This document shows, in pieces, positions 1-12,857 of a stretch of 64,000 bases of DNA. Location of the stretch: assembly GCA_958299035.1 (NCBI GenBank), contig CATQJL010000305.1:29144040-29208039 (forward strand), in the 5' to 3' direction. Source of the stretch: Cylicocyclus nassatus. Its lineage: Eukaryota > Nematoda > Chromadorea > Rhabditida > Strongylidae. A model generated the notes under the pieces. The model did not search any database. It saw nothing but the letters and a program-made list of their open reading frames with translations, and was not told the DNA's origin. Positions within the stretch are counted from its first letter, which is position 1. Each line of letters starts with the position of its first letter. A program made the position numbers and the translations under genes.

Positions 1-3000
1 CTGTACCGGAGAAGCATAGGACTTCTGGCTCAAGTGATCTCCAAAAATACTGGATAAATTCATCTGGTACGTTCTATCTAATGGTTTGCTTGACTACGGG
101 CTTGTTGTTCTTGGATCGTAACAAGCACCAAATTGTAATTGTAAATGTTTGAATATTTGAGAAATTTAGCCTCACGGTTGAACAGTCTTTACACAATCTT
201 TTCCAGAAAACCTGACATTTAGCTTGAGGCTTGCAAATTCTTCGTTATCCACGCAACAAGCAAATCTGCGGAAGAAAGCTTACGGTTTGTTTGTTAGGCA
301 TAACAGGGGTCTCTTTTTTCCGTTTTTACAAATGAGCTCTGCACAGCCTATTTTTGTCGTTTTCTCATTCATAAGCTGAAATATGTTGACATTATCTTGT
401 TGATGTCGTGTCGAACTCAATCACACAGAAACTAACATTAGCGAAATTATCGAAACCGGTAGCAGGCCTTTTGACGTCAGTGGCGCCCGCACTGAGGCCT
501 GTAAACGCAGCCGCGCGATGCTCCTTTAACCAGTTGGCGACGGCAAAGCTCGGCGGAAGCCCGAATTTATCATCATCGCTAAAATTTACGTCGTAATATG
601 ATCTTCACACATGAAAGTAAACAGCTATAAATGTGCCGTCACCATTCACTTTCGAAACGTTTGAGAATTTGCTGAATTAGATAGATGGATATTTAATCCA
701 TTACCAAGGCCACGGCACATTAACTACAGATGAAAAGTCTGTTAGTGATTGCTTACGCATAGAAGAGCACTGCTTTATTGTTAACTGCAGGTGCTGTCGA
801 AATTGCACAGTCGAGTCCTAATTTTTGTATCGCTTTTTCCTCCAGATTGCAGCCCCATTCCTAAGTTGTTATTGCAAAGCTTTTACGGAGCTTTATATAA
901 TAGTGTATCTTGTGAAAAGACTACTATTCGGAGCTGAGATACTTAGGCCAAATGAAGATTAGAATTCGGGAGCTCTCACCTTTAAGCCTAAGTGCTAATT
1001 TTTGATACCTGCATAAAATACAATGCACTTACAAGTTTGTTCATTGCTTTCGCTTTTGGAAACTTAACCGCAGCCGGTGAACTACCGTCATCCAATTTTC
1101 CCTTTGCCAACGTTGATCGTTTATCATTGATAAGGTCTAGTATAGAATCGATAATCGACTTTTCGAGTTGACCATCAGGGCAATACGCTGTAAATGATTA
1201 TATTTGGAGTATAGCTTTGTCGGATGTTCTAACCAACCTTCTGACGAAGCTGAAGGCACTAATATTGCCTGAAAATTAAAATTTATTGTAATTTAGTAAT
1301 GGCTCTTTAAACGGCTTGTAAGAGAGTCCTTACCGTTACAAGCAAAATCGAAAAGAGGAACATTTTGTAGATTTTCGAACTATTCGAGATTCGCCCGTTT
1401 TTATGCAGCCGCTGTGGGCGTGACACCATCTTTGACGTAACATCAAATGTTTAGAAATCTGTTTAACTTGATGCAAGCATGTGATATCCAGAATTTTCAG
1501 AAAAAAAAGTTAGCTAAGCAGTCTGTTATTCAGTTGCTAACATCGTTTCATGCTATACACGAAAAATCAAATTCTTTCAGAAAACCTAAGGCAGTTTTTT
1601 TATTCCGAAGAAAAGCATTTGACTTATTCGTTACTGACCTTTTGACAGAAGTTATCTAAAGAAATAAAAAGCGTAGACGATGTAGTAATCGTAATTTCTG
1701 AAAAAAAAACGAAACTCTAGATGATAAATGAGAACTCTTCTATCAATGTCCCTACGTTACTCTTAGTTTTTTTGTAGATATAGTTTCAAAGTGGTGTGAG
1801 TGCTGAAATAACTGGAATGATGCGAGAGTGGAAGTCATTGGATACAAATACCGATGTGAGAGTTTCAAAGAGTACTGAAAGCAAAAGGACGGTTTGGGGA
1901 CGGTAAAAGAGGAGAACTAAATCTGGATATCTTCGTTGGTGAAGGCTAACCAATGTTCGCTCGACTGTATTAGGTTCACTTATTCTTTTTCTGTTTGTGA
2001 GAAGTATAGGGCAGACTTGAATGTGTGAGTTACAATGACCACAAGAACTTGCCTTTCACTGAACAGAATTCACGAATTTCAGAAGTCTTGAGAGCAACGA
2101 CCTAACCTTGCTGGGTTCTCAGGCTCCAGTGAAAGCTTTTGTGCTTCCATTATGTTTTGGGGCAAGAAAATAGGTTGATACAAAAGTTTGTCGCACCATC
2201 AAGAAATCATGACTTCTTGCTCTCTCGACGTGTTACAATTTAATTTGTCGGAAGAAAAATCATTTTTAGTTGCAGAGTAAGCTTCCGCGGTGGAAGCAGG
2301 AGAATAAATTCATTACAACTTTGGTTATCCTGAATTAGATTGCGGGTTTTGAGTTTCTAGAAGGAACCGAAAAAATTTAGATTTGCTGTCATGTAATGCT
2401 TGCTCGAAAATCATAACTCTCCAAAAAATCAAATATCAACACACTCTCTGCAGAATCGGGGAGGATGAAACCTAAAATATACAACTGCTTCTCCGGAATT
2501 TAGCGCAAGATTCAAATTCTTGTCAGCCTAAATTGAAATGCTCGACGCAAAAGTATCTATCCTCTGCTTGTACTCAAAAATCTACCTTTCTTGAAGACCA
2601 GTAAAGACACTTTTACAAAGAAAATAACTTTCCTATCTAATAAAATCTATGCAAATCTGCTGAGATTTTTCAAAAAATTGAGCCACAGCACTTTTGCACT
2701 GTAATAAATAGGTCATTTGTAGCTTGGCAAACTTTTAGATTTTATCTTTTTGTTTTGGAAAAATCTTAGTTTTGCGAATACCGAAGTCAGAGTTCCGAAA
2801 CTCGGTAGCTACGCAGAATTAAAAACTTCCTTCGGCCTGGTTAAGCGATAACTCTTTGCTTTAGATGTATTTGTGAGAGTCCCCTTCATTCTCCAGCTCA
2901 GACTGATTTTTCACCGTAATCAGGGACGCTGATTGGCCCGCTCAGAAAGAAGAGCTGGAGATTCAAACGATTTTGGCTAGAATCATATGAATTGTCGCTT

Positions 3001-4527
3001 GGGCTACCTTAGCGAGACTTTCGTTACCACATATGATTTAACCAAAATTCGCTTGGCACCTTTTTTAAGGGACTATGCGATCTTTCCATAGAAACACTCA
3101 TGGCAGAAAAAGATAGCTCTATAAAAGAGACCGCTTTCAGCAATTCTTACAACAAAGCGAGGCAGGCGATGTGCTTAGATCGGGACAGATGGTAATAAAA
3201 ATGCTAAGGTTTACTGATGTGAAATCAGGTTTTATACAGAATATTGTGAAATGTGTAAAAAAAGACTTTTGAAACCTTGTAAACTTTCTCTAAAATGTAG
3301 GTAAATTCAAATGTAACATTCCAGACTTTTCCAAACTGATATTGTCACTTTTCTACAAAGTAAAAGATAAAGTCGTATAACAAAACAATAATTCACAGAT
3401 TGTTCAAGATTTCATGAAATCCTAATTTTACTTGACCCTCGCTTTATGCACATAAAACGCAGTCCCTCCTCCATTGAAGTGATGTTCATCATTGTTCCCT
3501 CGGGCAAGTGCTTTGCTTGCTGGACCAGTCCCTTTTTTACCCTTTAGTTTTTTTGGATGGTACACGTCTCCTTCTGAAGCTTTCATATAGCTTACCTATC
3601 TTTAGAAAGTCTTGTACCGCATCAAACAAGCGCACCATGCATATATTTACCAAACTAAGCTTCCTTTTAGATTTATGGTGCTATAAAACGTAGCTTGACA
3701 ACAACGATGTCATACTGTATTCTGTATGAGGCACTACAGTCTTGGCTAGCGGTGTATCCGTCGATTCGTTTATTGCAGAATAGTAATTTAATTTATAGAG
3801 ACAAAATTTTTTTCGAGCTTTTCTTCTGTGTCCAGCAAAATCATGGTGCAAATCAGTCCATCCTTAATCCTCAGTTAAGCCCCTAACTCAGATAGAAAAA
3901 CAAGTTGCGAGGTATCAATCTTGATGAAGCCCTCGGGACTCTATAACCTGGTTCCAAATGAACTTCACAAGATCGAATAAGAATATTTAAAAGAGAATCA
4001 AGGCTACAAGGAATCGAATAACCTCAATAACAATTCACTTTGCCCCGACGTAAAGATCGCGACAAATCGTAGCGATTCTGACTCATGTTTCACCAATCGC
4101 AGCAAAATAAAACTGAGAAAGCTGAGAAAATTACCAAGTATCTTGAATTCCGGGCATGCGGCAGTACAGTGGCAACCGTGGCGGCGATTCACTGAGAACC
4201 CTTTTGATAGAAGTGAATTTTGACCGTTTGTTGGTTCTCAATCCTTTAACATTTTCTTCCCAAATATCATAGGTGGAGGAAAGGATTCTGCCAGTGGGCA
4301 CCAATTGCGCGGATGTTGATCCTAACGCGGTAAGTCTCGGTCTGTGCAAAGGACCGTTTTGTCTTATTTAAAAATATTGCAATCCGCGAACACAGCGCTG
4401 CTGGCGAATTCATTCCCATGCGCAAATATCATTGCTGGACCTTGCGAAATTTATTTTGAGCCTAGTTATGAGGTCTCGATGGTTTTGACAAGATTAATGC
4501 TTTGCAGCCAATCTCTTCCACCCGAAT
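1..4527. other. Left flank, no gene recognised
   Basis: AT-rich single-copy-looking DNA with only very short open frames and no recognisable protein motif. I see no strong tandem or inverted repeat of the kind that fills the rest of the window. Exons too short to recognise could be hidden here. It ends exactly where the tandem duplication begins. Confidence 0.6.
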
Positions 4528-4670
4528 CAGTGGCTTAATTGTAATTTGTTGAAGACAAACTTTCAATGTCATTTGATTCTCTGCAAAATTGCTTGCTATT
4601 GGCCATCCCTCTCATGATTGCAACTTGTTCGGACTCTGAACAGATATGCGAAAAAAGAATAACTAAACAC

Positions 4671-4884
4671 CCTATTTTCAGGTGTATAAGCCGCACTTTT
4701 TCAAATTTTCGCCCGGGCTGCTCAGCCGCTTCATTGTGTTTCGAGAAGCGATCCTTATACCGCACGATACTTTCAGGCAATACGCAGTAAACTACAGGGT
4801 CCTTTGGATGCGAGGTCCATTGATGTGTTCGGGCTGCTCGATGTAAGCTAGGACCACCCCGCGGCTTATACACCTGAAAATAGG
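4671..4884. repeat. Inverted repeat, 24 bp perfect arms
   Basis: Arms 4671-4694 and 4861-4884 are perfect reverse complements (CCTATTTTCAGGTGTATAAG plus CCGC) separated by 166 bases. The spacer and flanks also contain weaker self-complementarity, such as GGGCTGCTC-containing stretches. This is probably the remnant of a foldback element. A 176-codon open frame on the minus strand crosses it but is not credible as a gene. The equivalent in copy 2 is 16368-16581. Confidence 0.75.
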
Positions 4885-5520
4885 ATAATTGCCATTCCTG
4901 CACGCACCTGACTTTTGTGCAAATAGTATGCGATTCTGGCAGTTCTCCTGAACCAATATCGAAGCCATCTTTGCTTCTGTTTATCATTCTGTTGCTTTTT
5001 TGCATTTTGGAGAGATATGTACAGAGATTGTGCATAGTCCACTTTGGCCAGCGCTGCTCGTTCATTGGATCTTAGGAATAGAGATATTCAGATCATATTT
5101 CTTGATCTGATTGTGAATAACCTGATGAAACATCAGGAGACCCTAAATAAGTGATAGTTCGTTCTTAGATGATGGAAAAGCATCAAAGTCAATCAATTTA
5201 CGTCCTGATAGTCATCATAAATAGATTAAAAGACTTTTACCTCTCCCGCCCCCTCATACGAATCTGAAATTCTTGTACGCGTGAAATTAGGGTATCTGTT
5301 GACGGAAATGTTAAAATTCTCAAAACTTACATAATATTTACCTACTAATTACACAGCAGTAAAAAGTCGTTTTCGAAATTTTCTCCCTTCCGCTAGAGAT
5401 ACCAGATCTAGCTTTCTAAGGAAAGTAGACATTGTAATAACATAAACTGCCCTGACACAAAGCTCATGCAACTGCCTACAGAGCCAATAATCGGAACTTT
5501 CTCATTTAAATGCACTCGTC

Positions 5521-6203
5521 TTACAAGGGAATGATACTCAATGTCCGTGGCCTTTTAAGACGAGATATATACCATTACACTCGTCTTTGAACGGTGATTC
5601 CGAATCTGACCTCTTTTTCTGCTAATCATTTCTCTGAAAGAAGTTATGGAAGAATCTCGAGCCAACTTCGGCCGCCCAAGGCTATGGTCACCGGAACGGC
5701 CTCTACCCGCCAGTTATTGTCTAGTGGTTAGTGTGATAGCCTCATAACTTGATGCAGGTGTAGGTTCAAATTCTTTTGTGTTTTTATTTTGCACTGCCTC
5801 AACTAAACTTGTTCGAGATTTTTTCGAATTATGATCATTGGATACATTTTAGCGCAAATAGTAATCATTTTTTCCAAATTTTTTGAAGAGTAAGGGCGTT
5901 CAGCTCGAAGATACGAAAGAAAGTTTATTGAGGCAATGCAAAACTGAAAAACAGGAAAAGGTTCCAATCTACACCTACATCAACTCATGAGCCTATCGCA
6001 CTAACCACTAGACCACACCGCACCGTTGTTGACGCTCCGAACGTATTGCAATGGGCAGCCAAAGCCTGCACAATCCTTTATAGCATCTTTGAAGCGATTA
6101 GCAGAAACGGAAGTCAGATTCGGAGACAGCGTTCCAAGACGAGTATAATGGTATACAACTCATCTCAAAAGGCCACGGACACCGAGTATCGTTTCCTTGT
6201 TAG
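5521..6203. mobile_element. Foldback MITE with facing tRNA-like arms (family E, copy E1)
   Basis: A ~680 bp element whose ends are long imperfect inverted repeats. The left end reads TTACAAGGGAATGATACTCA and the right end is the reverse complement of CTAACAAGGAAACGATACTC; both continue into GTCCGTGGCCTTTT. Each arm contains a tRNA-like module with Pol III box A and box B similarity: TGTCTAGTGGTTAG then GGTTCAAATTC on the plus strand near 5715-5777, and a minus-strand partner near 5962-6016. The two modules face each other across a spacer holding GAGGCAATGCAAAAC and its complement. No open frame suggests a transposase, so it is non-autonomous. The family name is local to this annotation. Confidence 0.75.
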
Positions 6204-6429
6204 TCCGGTGACTATCCAGCACTTTGAGTTATGAAAAGAGTTTTTGCATTCGTAATTTTGACATCATTGCTCAGATGGTTGGCAGTACGTGCTCAAATAG
6301 CTATAACTAAAGATTCCGTAAACATTTTATGTTCTTCTGTAGATCAACGCAGCTAAATTTTTAGTCGGTGACACTTACGAAAGTGGGGTCTACGCCTAGT
6401 CTGTTCGTCATTGAGTTGCTAACATTTCT

Positions 6430-7225
6430 TTTTTCAAATTCAGATATTTAGGTAAAAGTAGAAGCGGTAAATCATTCCTGGTTAGGAAGTACAGTACCAA
6501 CACTGCCGCCTTGAAATCCTGCGATATAAACGCGTTGTCGCGCCGAAAATGTCGCACTGCGATAGCTCGCTTGAACCTTAACCAGTTGAACTCTAGCTTG
6601 GATATCTGAAACCAGCACCTTCTGGACAATCTAAAAGTGTTTTCAAAATTTTCAAAATTTTCTTTACAAAGATCTTTTCTTAGGAACATCGGCGGTATAA
6701 ACGCATTGCCGCGTTGGTATCGCCGCGCCCCCATAACTTTCTTCAACCCAAACATATGAAATTCTAGTTCGAATATTTGGAACCAGCGTCTCCTAAGCTA
6801 CCTGGAAACGTTTCCGAAAATTTCAGAATCCTGCTTACGAGTTTTTTTGGCACCATGCCAGCGGCGATCTAAACTCAATGTCGCGCCGGAAATGTCGCAT
6901 TATTGTAACTCGGCTCAAAGCCTTTCAGCTGAAATTCCGATCAGATATTTGAAATCAGCGCCGTTTTAACCTACTTATGGATATGCTCATATATCGCAGG
7001 ATCTTTTGTTTTGGTACCTTTTTGCACTATCGAGCGAAATATACGACGATATGAACGCCATGCAACGTCGGAAAAGCCGGATTGGTGTAACTTTCTTCAC
7101 GCTTTCCCCAGCGAATTCTAATGTTGATATTGAGAACAAGCGAGTTCCAAGCTATCTGAGGATATGCTCAAAGTTTGTAAAATCCCAAATTTTTTCCCAG
7201 GTTTTTTTGGTCCCTCATAGTGCCC
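6430..7225. repeat. Diverged ~175 bp tandem repeat, about 4.5 units
   Basis: Successive units begin near 6518, 6694, 6867 and 7040, with a partial unit from about 6430. Each unit carries, in order: an AACGC-TTGTCGCGCCG-AAATGTCGCA-like segment, a GTAACT(C/T)-like word, AACTCTAG-TTGGATATCTGAAACCAGC-like text, and CAAAATTTT-rich sequence ending in TTTTTTGG-ACC. Identity between units is low to moderate, so this is an old satellite-like array. Short open frames on both strands follow the array and are not genes. Confidence 0.6.
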
Positions 7226-8482
7226 TAATTAATCAGGCTGGCTCTGGCCATAGCCGTAGTGACCTCACTGTATCGATTTATTATCAAAGTTGTCAATATG
7301 ATGACACATGATGTTGCTGTTGAAACATATTTGTAGTCTGACTCATAATTCTAGAATCATTTATGGCTTCCATGGATTTTTCGATTTGAAAAATCGAATT
7401 CAAAAAAAATCGGATAATTCCAAAAGTTGACTTCGTAACGTAAGTGGAATAAGCATTAAAATGCTTTCGACTTGTCAATGTGCTGCTGGCTAATTTAGCC
7501 CCTCAAGAACGAGTCAGCTCGCGGACGCTAGGTGCGGATTTCACAGCCTCATAACCTTCAAAGCTATTCTTCTGTAGCCGAATGGCCTCGTAATCTGTGG
7601 AATACAAGGACTCTTGTAAGAAAGTAGTTTGAATTCGGTTTGTTATATGACGTCGTTTTCCAGATATGTGGTTTCGGAATGAGGTACGCGTGTTTCATTG
7701 CCGACGTGGTGCTCATTTTCCAAGGCCGCTATACAAAAGATAGATTGATTAAAGAGTCAAAACTTCGTCCATGTTCTGAGTGGTACCTGCTGTTTTTTCG
7801 TATTAGAATATTCGATTTTGAGAAGGGAGCTGTCTGGTGGCCGGTGGAAGAGTGCAAAAAATCTCAATTTTCTGCAAATTTGGACCAAATCCAATGTTAT
7901 CTTAAACCTACCAACTTTCACGTATTCTGAACCTTCGTGAAAAATGCTACTTGAAAATATATGAATTGAATATCTTAATCTAAATATCCCTCATTTTTGC
8001 TTCTTTCTTAATTACGGCTGCCATGCCTAATTGGGTGCTCCTGCACCCAGATCTTTGCACAGCTGCATTCGCACCTAGAGGCATGCGTTCGCGGCTCAGC
8101 TAATTAGGAAGCAGAGAATTTGAACCAATCCGTTCGAAACTTTACTCTAGTTTGAAGTGCGCTTGGAGAAACCATTTTTTTCATTTCATTTCATTTTTTA
8201 AACGATTTAGCAGCGAAGTTTTTGTCAAATCTTCAGTATTTTTATAGTAGATTATCCTTCTTCACAAAATACTACTCTATTACTTTATGTTTTGGTGGGC
8301 CATAAAACCTCTGTCAGAAGCCAAACTATGTTCTAAAAAATTTAAAATTTTTGAACTCTCAAATGCGCAAAGTTTCCATATTTTAGAAGCTGATTTCGGA
8401 CAGTTTGGCATCGATCATGCATTCTTCCTTCATCGTCTGGGCATTCTACTGAATGGAGATGTTCAAGAACATCTGCTCCCAA

Positions 8483-8835
8483 GTGACACAGCCGTGACCA
8501 AGGGAGCGAACTTATCGACGATGTCATCCAGACATCGATTGATTAGGAGATTTTGCTCAATATTCGCAAAATTTGTTGTAAATTTAAGATGAAACGTGAC
8601 CTCAGTGAAATAACAACGTTACAACAAGGCAGAAACAAAGCAACAACAAGCAGAAAATTGATAGCATGGAATACTGTCGAGTTAGCCAAAAGCACCTGCA
8701 GCGAGCTGACACAGCCAAGCCCAAAGGTGCGAAGTTATCTATCGAATGTCATCCAGATATTGATTAATATTTAGGAGATTATAGCGTACAGTCTCAATAG
8801 TCGCAGAACTTGTATTGAGCTCACGATGAAAATCC
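8483..8835. repeat. Diverged direct repeat, two ~125 bp units
   Basis: Segments 8483-8606 and 8707-8835 are related in direct orientation, offset about 224 bases. Both contain TGACACAGCC, an AAG-G-GCGAA-TTATC word, TGTCATCCAGA, GATTGATTA, TTAGGAGATT, and a GAGCTCA/GACCTCA-like end. The equivalent in copy 2 is 20185-20537. Confidence 0.55.
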
Positions 8836-10476
8836 AAAGATATTATGTTGCTCAAGTACAAAAGGATAGCTGTGGAGCCTTGAGATAATAAAAAATAAAA
8901 CCTACGTACATATTTTTATCTCAAAAAATTCGAAATAAAAATTCTTCAAATTCGACCGATTTATTTCAGTCCCTGCAGTCTTCCTTAATCAAGAAAGATC
9001 CAACCTGTAGTGTCGAATTTGACCGGGAAACGGGAACATGACCTACCAAAATTTTTGGAAATTATGCCGATGGCTTACCGGTGGTAATGCATTCCAATGT
9101 TACGGGGTCCAATGCTGTATAAGTCTCAGTACTTTAAGGACAAGTCAGGTTTTGTTGTCTTTAAACACAGCTTTAAAGCAGATAAATACATGATCAGTAC
9201 GAAATACATAAGTATGCCAAGAACGTAACTAGTTTGCTTAGCGCGCAAACTTGATCACACTACATCACATACACAAATTGAACAACATGTCTAAATTTGT
9301 AAGTAATATTGTGTAAGAAGCGTAGGCAACTTATGCGAAGTGATCCCTTTTATGCACCAATCAGATAAGCTGAGGGCTTCTCCTGGCCAACTGGGTTGGC
9401 TTGGAGCATAAATGTTCACGGTTCACATAAGTAAATTTCGAATCTTTTTGGCAAAGACTCCTTCCTTCCAAATTGTACACGAAATCGCTTTGAATATTGC
9501 TCCTCAACTGGAGCTCACGTTTCTCGACCCAGCGTCTCGTATGTTCGTGGTTTTTCTCCATTCATAGGTTCTGTATTTTAGCACATGTTAAAAGCTTCAG
9601 GTCGGTAGGAGCTCTGAAGAGGTTAAAGGAGACTCCATGAATTAATAGGGTCAAAATAGACTTCGGAGAGACTCAGAAGGCAACTTTCGTCGGGCCCGTT
9701 GGCCACTGTTCCTGATTTTAGCAGCGACTAGGGTATTCGGCCCCTTTCGGAACCATTTTCCACGTTGTGCGCATATCGTTACCTAAGACTTGGGAGTTTG
9801 CTTCTTTCTAGAATCCCCTTCAGCAGTGCTGTTCGGAATCCTAGAAATTATTGCTTGCTGCAAATCTCCTTTGAAGCAGAATTATATTTTGACATGGAAA
9901 ACAGTGCTTGGATTTCAAGGTTGACATTTCGACGTCACATTTAGCCGCACAGCTTTGCAAATAGTTTGCAAAATAACTGAGTTTTTTTTTTCAGGATTAA
10001 GTAATCGAATATTTGCATTGAATAGAATAATTTATGAGAACAAAAGCACTCATTTGATTGCTGCTCACATTTGTTTCAACTACTTTCGAAACGCAGATTT
10101 CCTCAATGCATGTGCGCAAATTATAGCAGCTGGAATAATGATTTATGATAATTAAAACAACAAAAAGATTGCAGAAAGGTAAAGGATACTTTTTAGTAAA
10201 GATGGCATTTCTAAGTTTTGATTCTAGCAGGTTAAAAGAAAAGTGATTTTCCTAAAGCTATTTCAACGCCACTGTTCTTGCACCAACAATTCGGGTAAAC
10301 CCTCCTTTAGGCCTTACACCTTTATGGGCAACCGCCTGGATAATTCGCCAATCTTGCTGCAGTTTTTCTTTACCATGCCTTTTCTGAAGTTTCCTGAACG
10401 CCGAATTCCTAAACTGCTCAGAGTCCAAAAAAATTGTATATTAGGGGCACGAGGTTGTGCGGCTGACCTGCAAATA

Positions 10477-11497
10477 TTAGGTCGTTCCGAAAGTAATGTC
10501 GCATTTTTTGAATGAGCGCGATAATTCATGGAACCAAGATCTTCCAGAGATCTTAAAAGCATTCGATGCAGTATTTCATCCTCTTTCTAATGGTTCTAAC
10601 TTCACTGCATAATGTTTAATGAGCTCTCGAAAAATTTTCAAAACCTGCGACTCATGCCTTTTGCCATGGTCAAGTTCGGCTATTTTTCTGAATTTTTGTA
10701 CCCAATCTCCGAAAAAGTACAAGTGGCAGGTAGATAGAGCAAACACTGTAGAACACAGAGTAATTTTTTTCTTTTCCTTAGCTTGCTTTTCAGAGTTTCT
10801 ACAATTAATTTCTCAATGCCATCAAATTCCATATTTAGTCAAATCAAACTTCACAGAACAACAACCGGCAAGCGACTCGGGTGTCATTCGATGCAGCTTT
10901 TCTCCTCTTTCCAGCGGTCGTTTTTTGTTTCCGATTCATCAAGTTTCCCGGGATAAAATCATCATAACTCAACTTTTCCAAGGCACCCCAGGGTGTACCC
11001 GAAATTTTCGAAAGTGGCTAAACCGAAGCGTGAATGCTCGTTTGGTTTGTAAAATTGTTGCCAAACCATAATCCATCTTTGTAAGTTTCAAAATCCGGAG
11101 ACTTGTTGGCGTTTGATGCACTTGTGTCTAAGACGAGCCTGCTAAAATTCGGTCGTTCCATCAAAAAATCTGTACAAAAATTATGACGAGCTCTGGAAAG
11201 TAGAAAAAAGTTGTGCTATTTCCTGTAAGGTTTTCTCCATCCATCCATTACTTGGGCTCCTTCTGAGGTTTGTTATAAAATTTTAGAAAAATTGTGAAAC
11301 TTGGCCATCTCAATAAGCATAGATCACAGATTTTGACTCTTTCCTGGAAGCTCATTGACTGTATTGCAACAGCTTCATAACCATTAGAAAGAGAATGGAA
11401 TGCTGCATCAAATGCTACCAGAATCTCTTACACATCTTTGTTCCACGAGATGTGGCATACGTTTGAAAAAAGCGACATTACTTTCGGAATGACCTAA
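10477..11497. mobile_element. Mariner-type foldback element, 1,021 bp
   Basis: Starts TTAGGTCGTTCCGAAAGTAA after a TA (10475-10476) and ends with the exact reverse complement of TTAGGTCATTCCGAAAGTAA before a TA (11498-11499). Ends starting TTAGG with a TA target duplication are typical of Tc1/mariner elements. The inverted arms are several hundred bases long, for example ATTCGATGCAGTATTTCATC near 10561 against its counterpart near 11395. No transposase motif is visible, so it is non-autonomous. Related sequence (GGTGTCATTCGATGCAGC, TTTTCTCC) recurs near 40750 and 53735, and another copy starts at 63715. Confidence 0.85.
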
Positions 11498-12246
11498 TAG
11501 TTTTATGCGGGAAAAAGCAAAAAATGCTTCGTATTACGTCGTCCCAAAAATTCATTTGATTTATTCTAATTCATAAGCTTACGTTTTTTAACGCACTGAT
11601 TCTTTGTTGTAAATAGGAGGAAAATTTTTGTTTTTCCTAATGATGTGGTGGTTTCTTTCGACGCTGTTGAAAGCTAAAAATGGAAAACAAGACCACTGAA
11701 TCTTTACCAAATTATTCTGACAATAAGATAGATCGCCAGAAATCTGACATTTTGCAAAATTCAAAAACAGTGCATATCAGTGGAGGTCTGAAAAATTTTT
11801 ACGAGGGGGGGGGGGGAGGATGGTCGCAACTTGGAAGCCGTTTCAAATTCTCAAGCCATCGCAAAAAATTTGGGGATGGCTTTCGAATCCTTTGCGAGCT
11901 TATAAACTCAATCAAAAAATAGAGGCGGTTTCCACTCCTCCCCCCTCCCCTCCTGCTCTTCTCTCCCAGCAGAATTTTTTTACCAAACTGATTTGAATTT
12001 TTGGGAAATTTTGGAACATATCACTAGCTTGCAAGTAAAAGAAGCAACTTGCACAAGGCGCGGGCATAAGCCTTGATCTTAGCGGATTTTCGAAATCCTG
12101 AAGCGCAAGACTTTGGAGGTGTTTTGGTTTGCAGCCAAAAATCCGAATTCAAATTGAAATGATGAATGCATAGATATCATTAATGAGTTAGCGCCGTATA
12201 AGAGCCTTTGCGGCTTTTGAGGTCCAGGGTGAGGCTACCTCACTAG

Positions 12247-12544
12247 ATGTGGCGTACCCAGGATTTCCGTTCGGGCGGGGGGAGGGAGGGGGGGGGGGAA
12301 ACAAAAATTTTTACGTGGCGTTAGCCACGCACTCCAAGAAATTCTTTGAGATGCTTCCCAAAGTTTTTTCGGACCTCTGACCCTAAAATTTTGAAAAAAG
12401 GGGACCGCTCCCGAAAATTTTTTTAAAAGGCTAATTTGAATTTTTAAAAATTTTCAAAAATCTTCCAATTATTTACAAGTAAGACAAGTCCTTGCACGTT
12501 TTCATAGAACATCTCAGTAACTTTGGGGGCTCGGTACGCCACTG
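12247..12544. mobile_element. Decayed hAT-type MITE
   Basis: Ends correspond to CAGTGGCGTACC (left, altered to ATGTGGCGTACC) and its complement GGTACGCCACTG at 12533-12544. It is the same family as 32648-33020: both share the hairpin GTGGCGT-AGCCACGC, the CTAATTTGAATTTTTAAAA segment and long G runs. The flanks CTCACTAG and CTCAGTAA match at six of eight bases, consistent with a decayed 8 bp target duplication. Non-autonomous. Confidence 0.7.
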
Positions 12545-12857
12545 CTCAGTAAGTATATAAAGAAGTAAGAGCTCAGTTATTAGTATAGTGATTTGCCACT
12601 ACCGTGTCAGGAACTGCTTAGGTAAGCATCACTTTGACCTTGCATACATTTTCCAGTTCCTGTTTTACTAATGTGGGCTTCTTTCTGACTCTTGATGCAG
12701 TTTTCACAGGATAGATTTGAGTCATGACAGTTGAATAAAAATCTCGGCGAAGCAAATCCTCCAATTTTGCATCTTTTCGGCATAAGTGCCATCGTTGGTA
12801 GTGGATTTCAAATCCAACAGCAGATTCGGATTCAGCTCGCCGAGGCGAACCTTTTAA

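Noticed and set aside
4535..5065. 176-codon minus-strand open frame, the longest in the window (repeated at 16232-16762)
   Set aside because: It spans an inverted repeat and matches no family. The four substitutions between the two copies inside it all change an amino acid (Q/H, V/I, S/L, G/E), which is not what selection on a protein would give.
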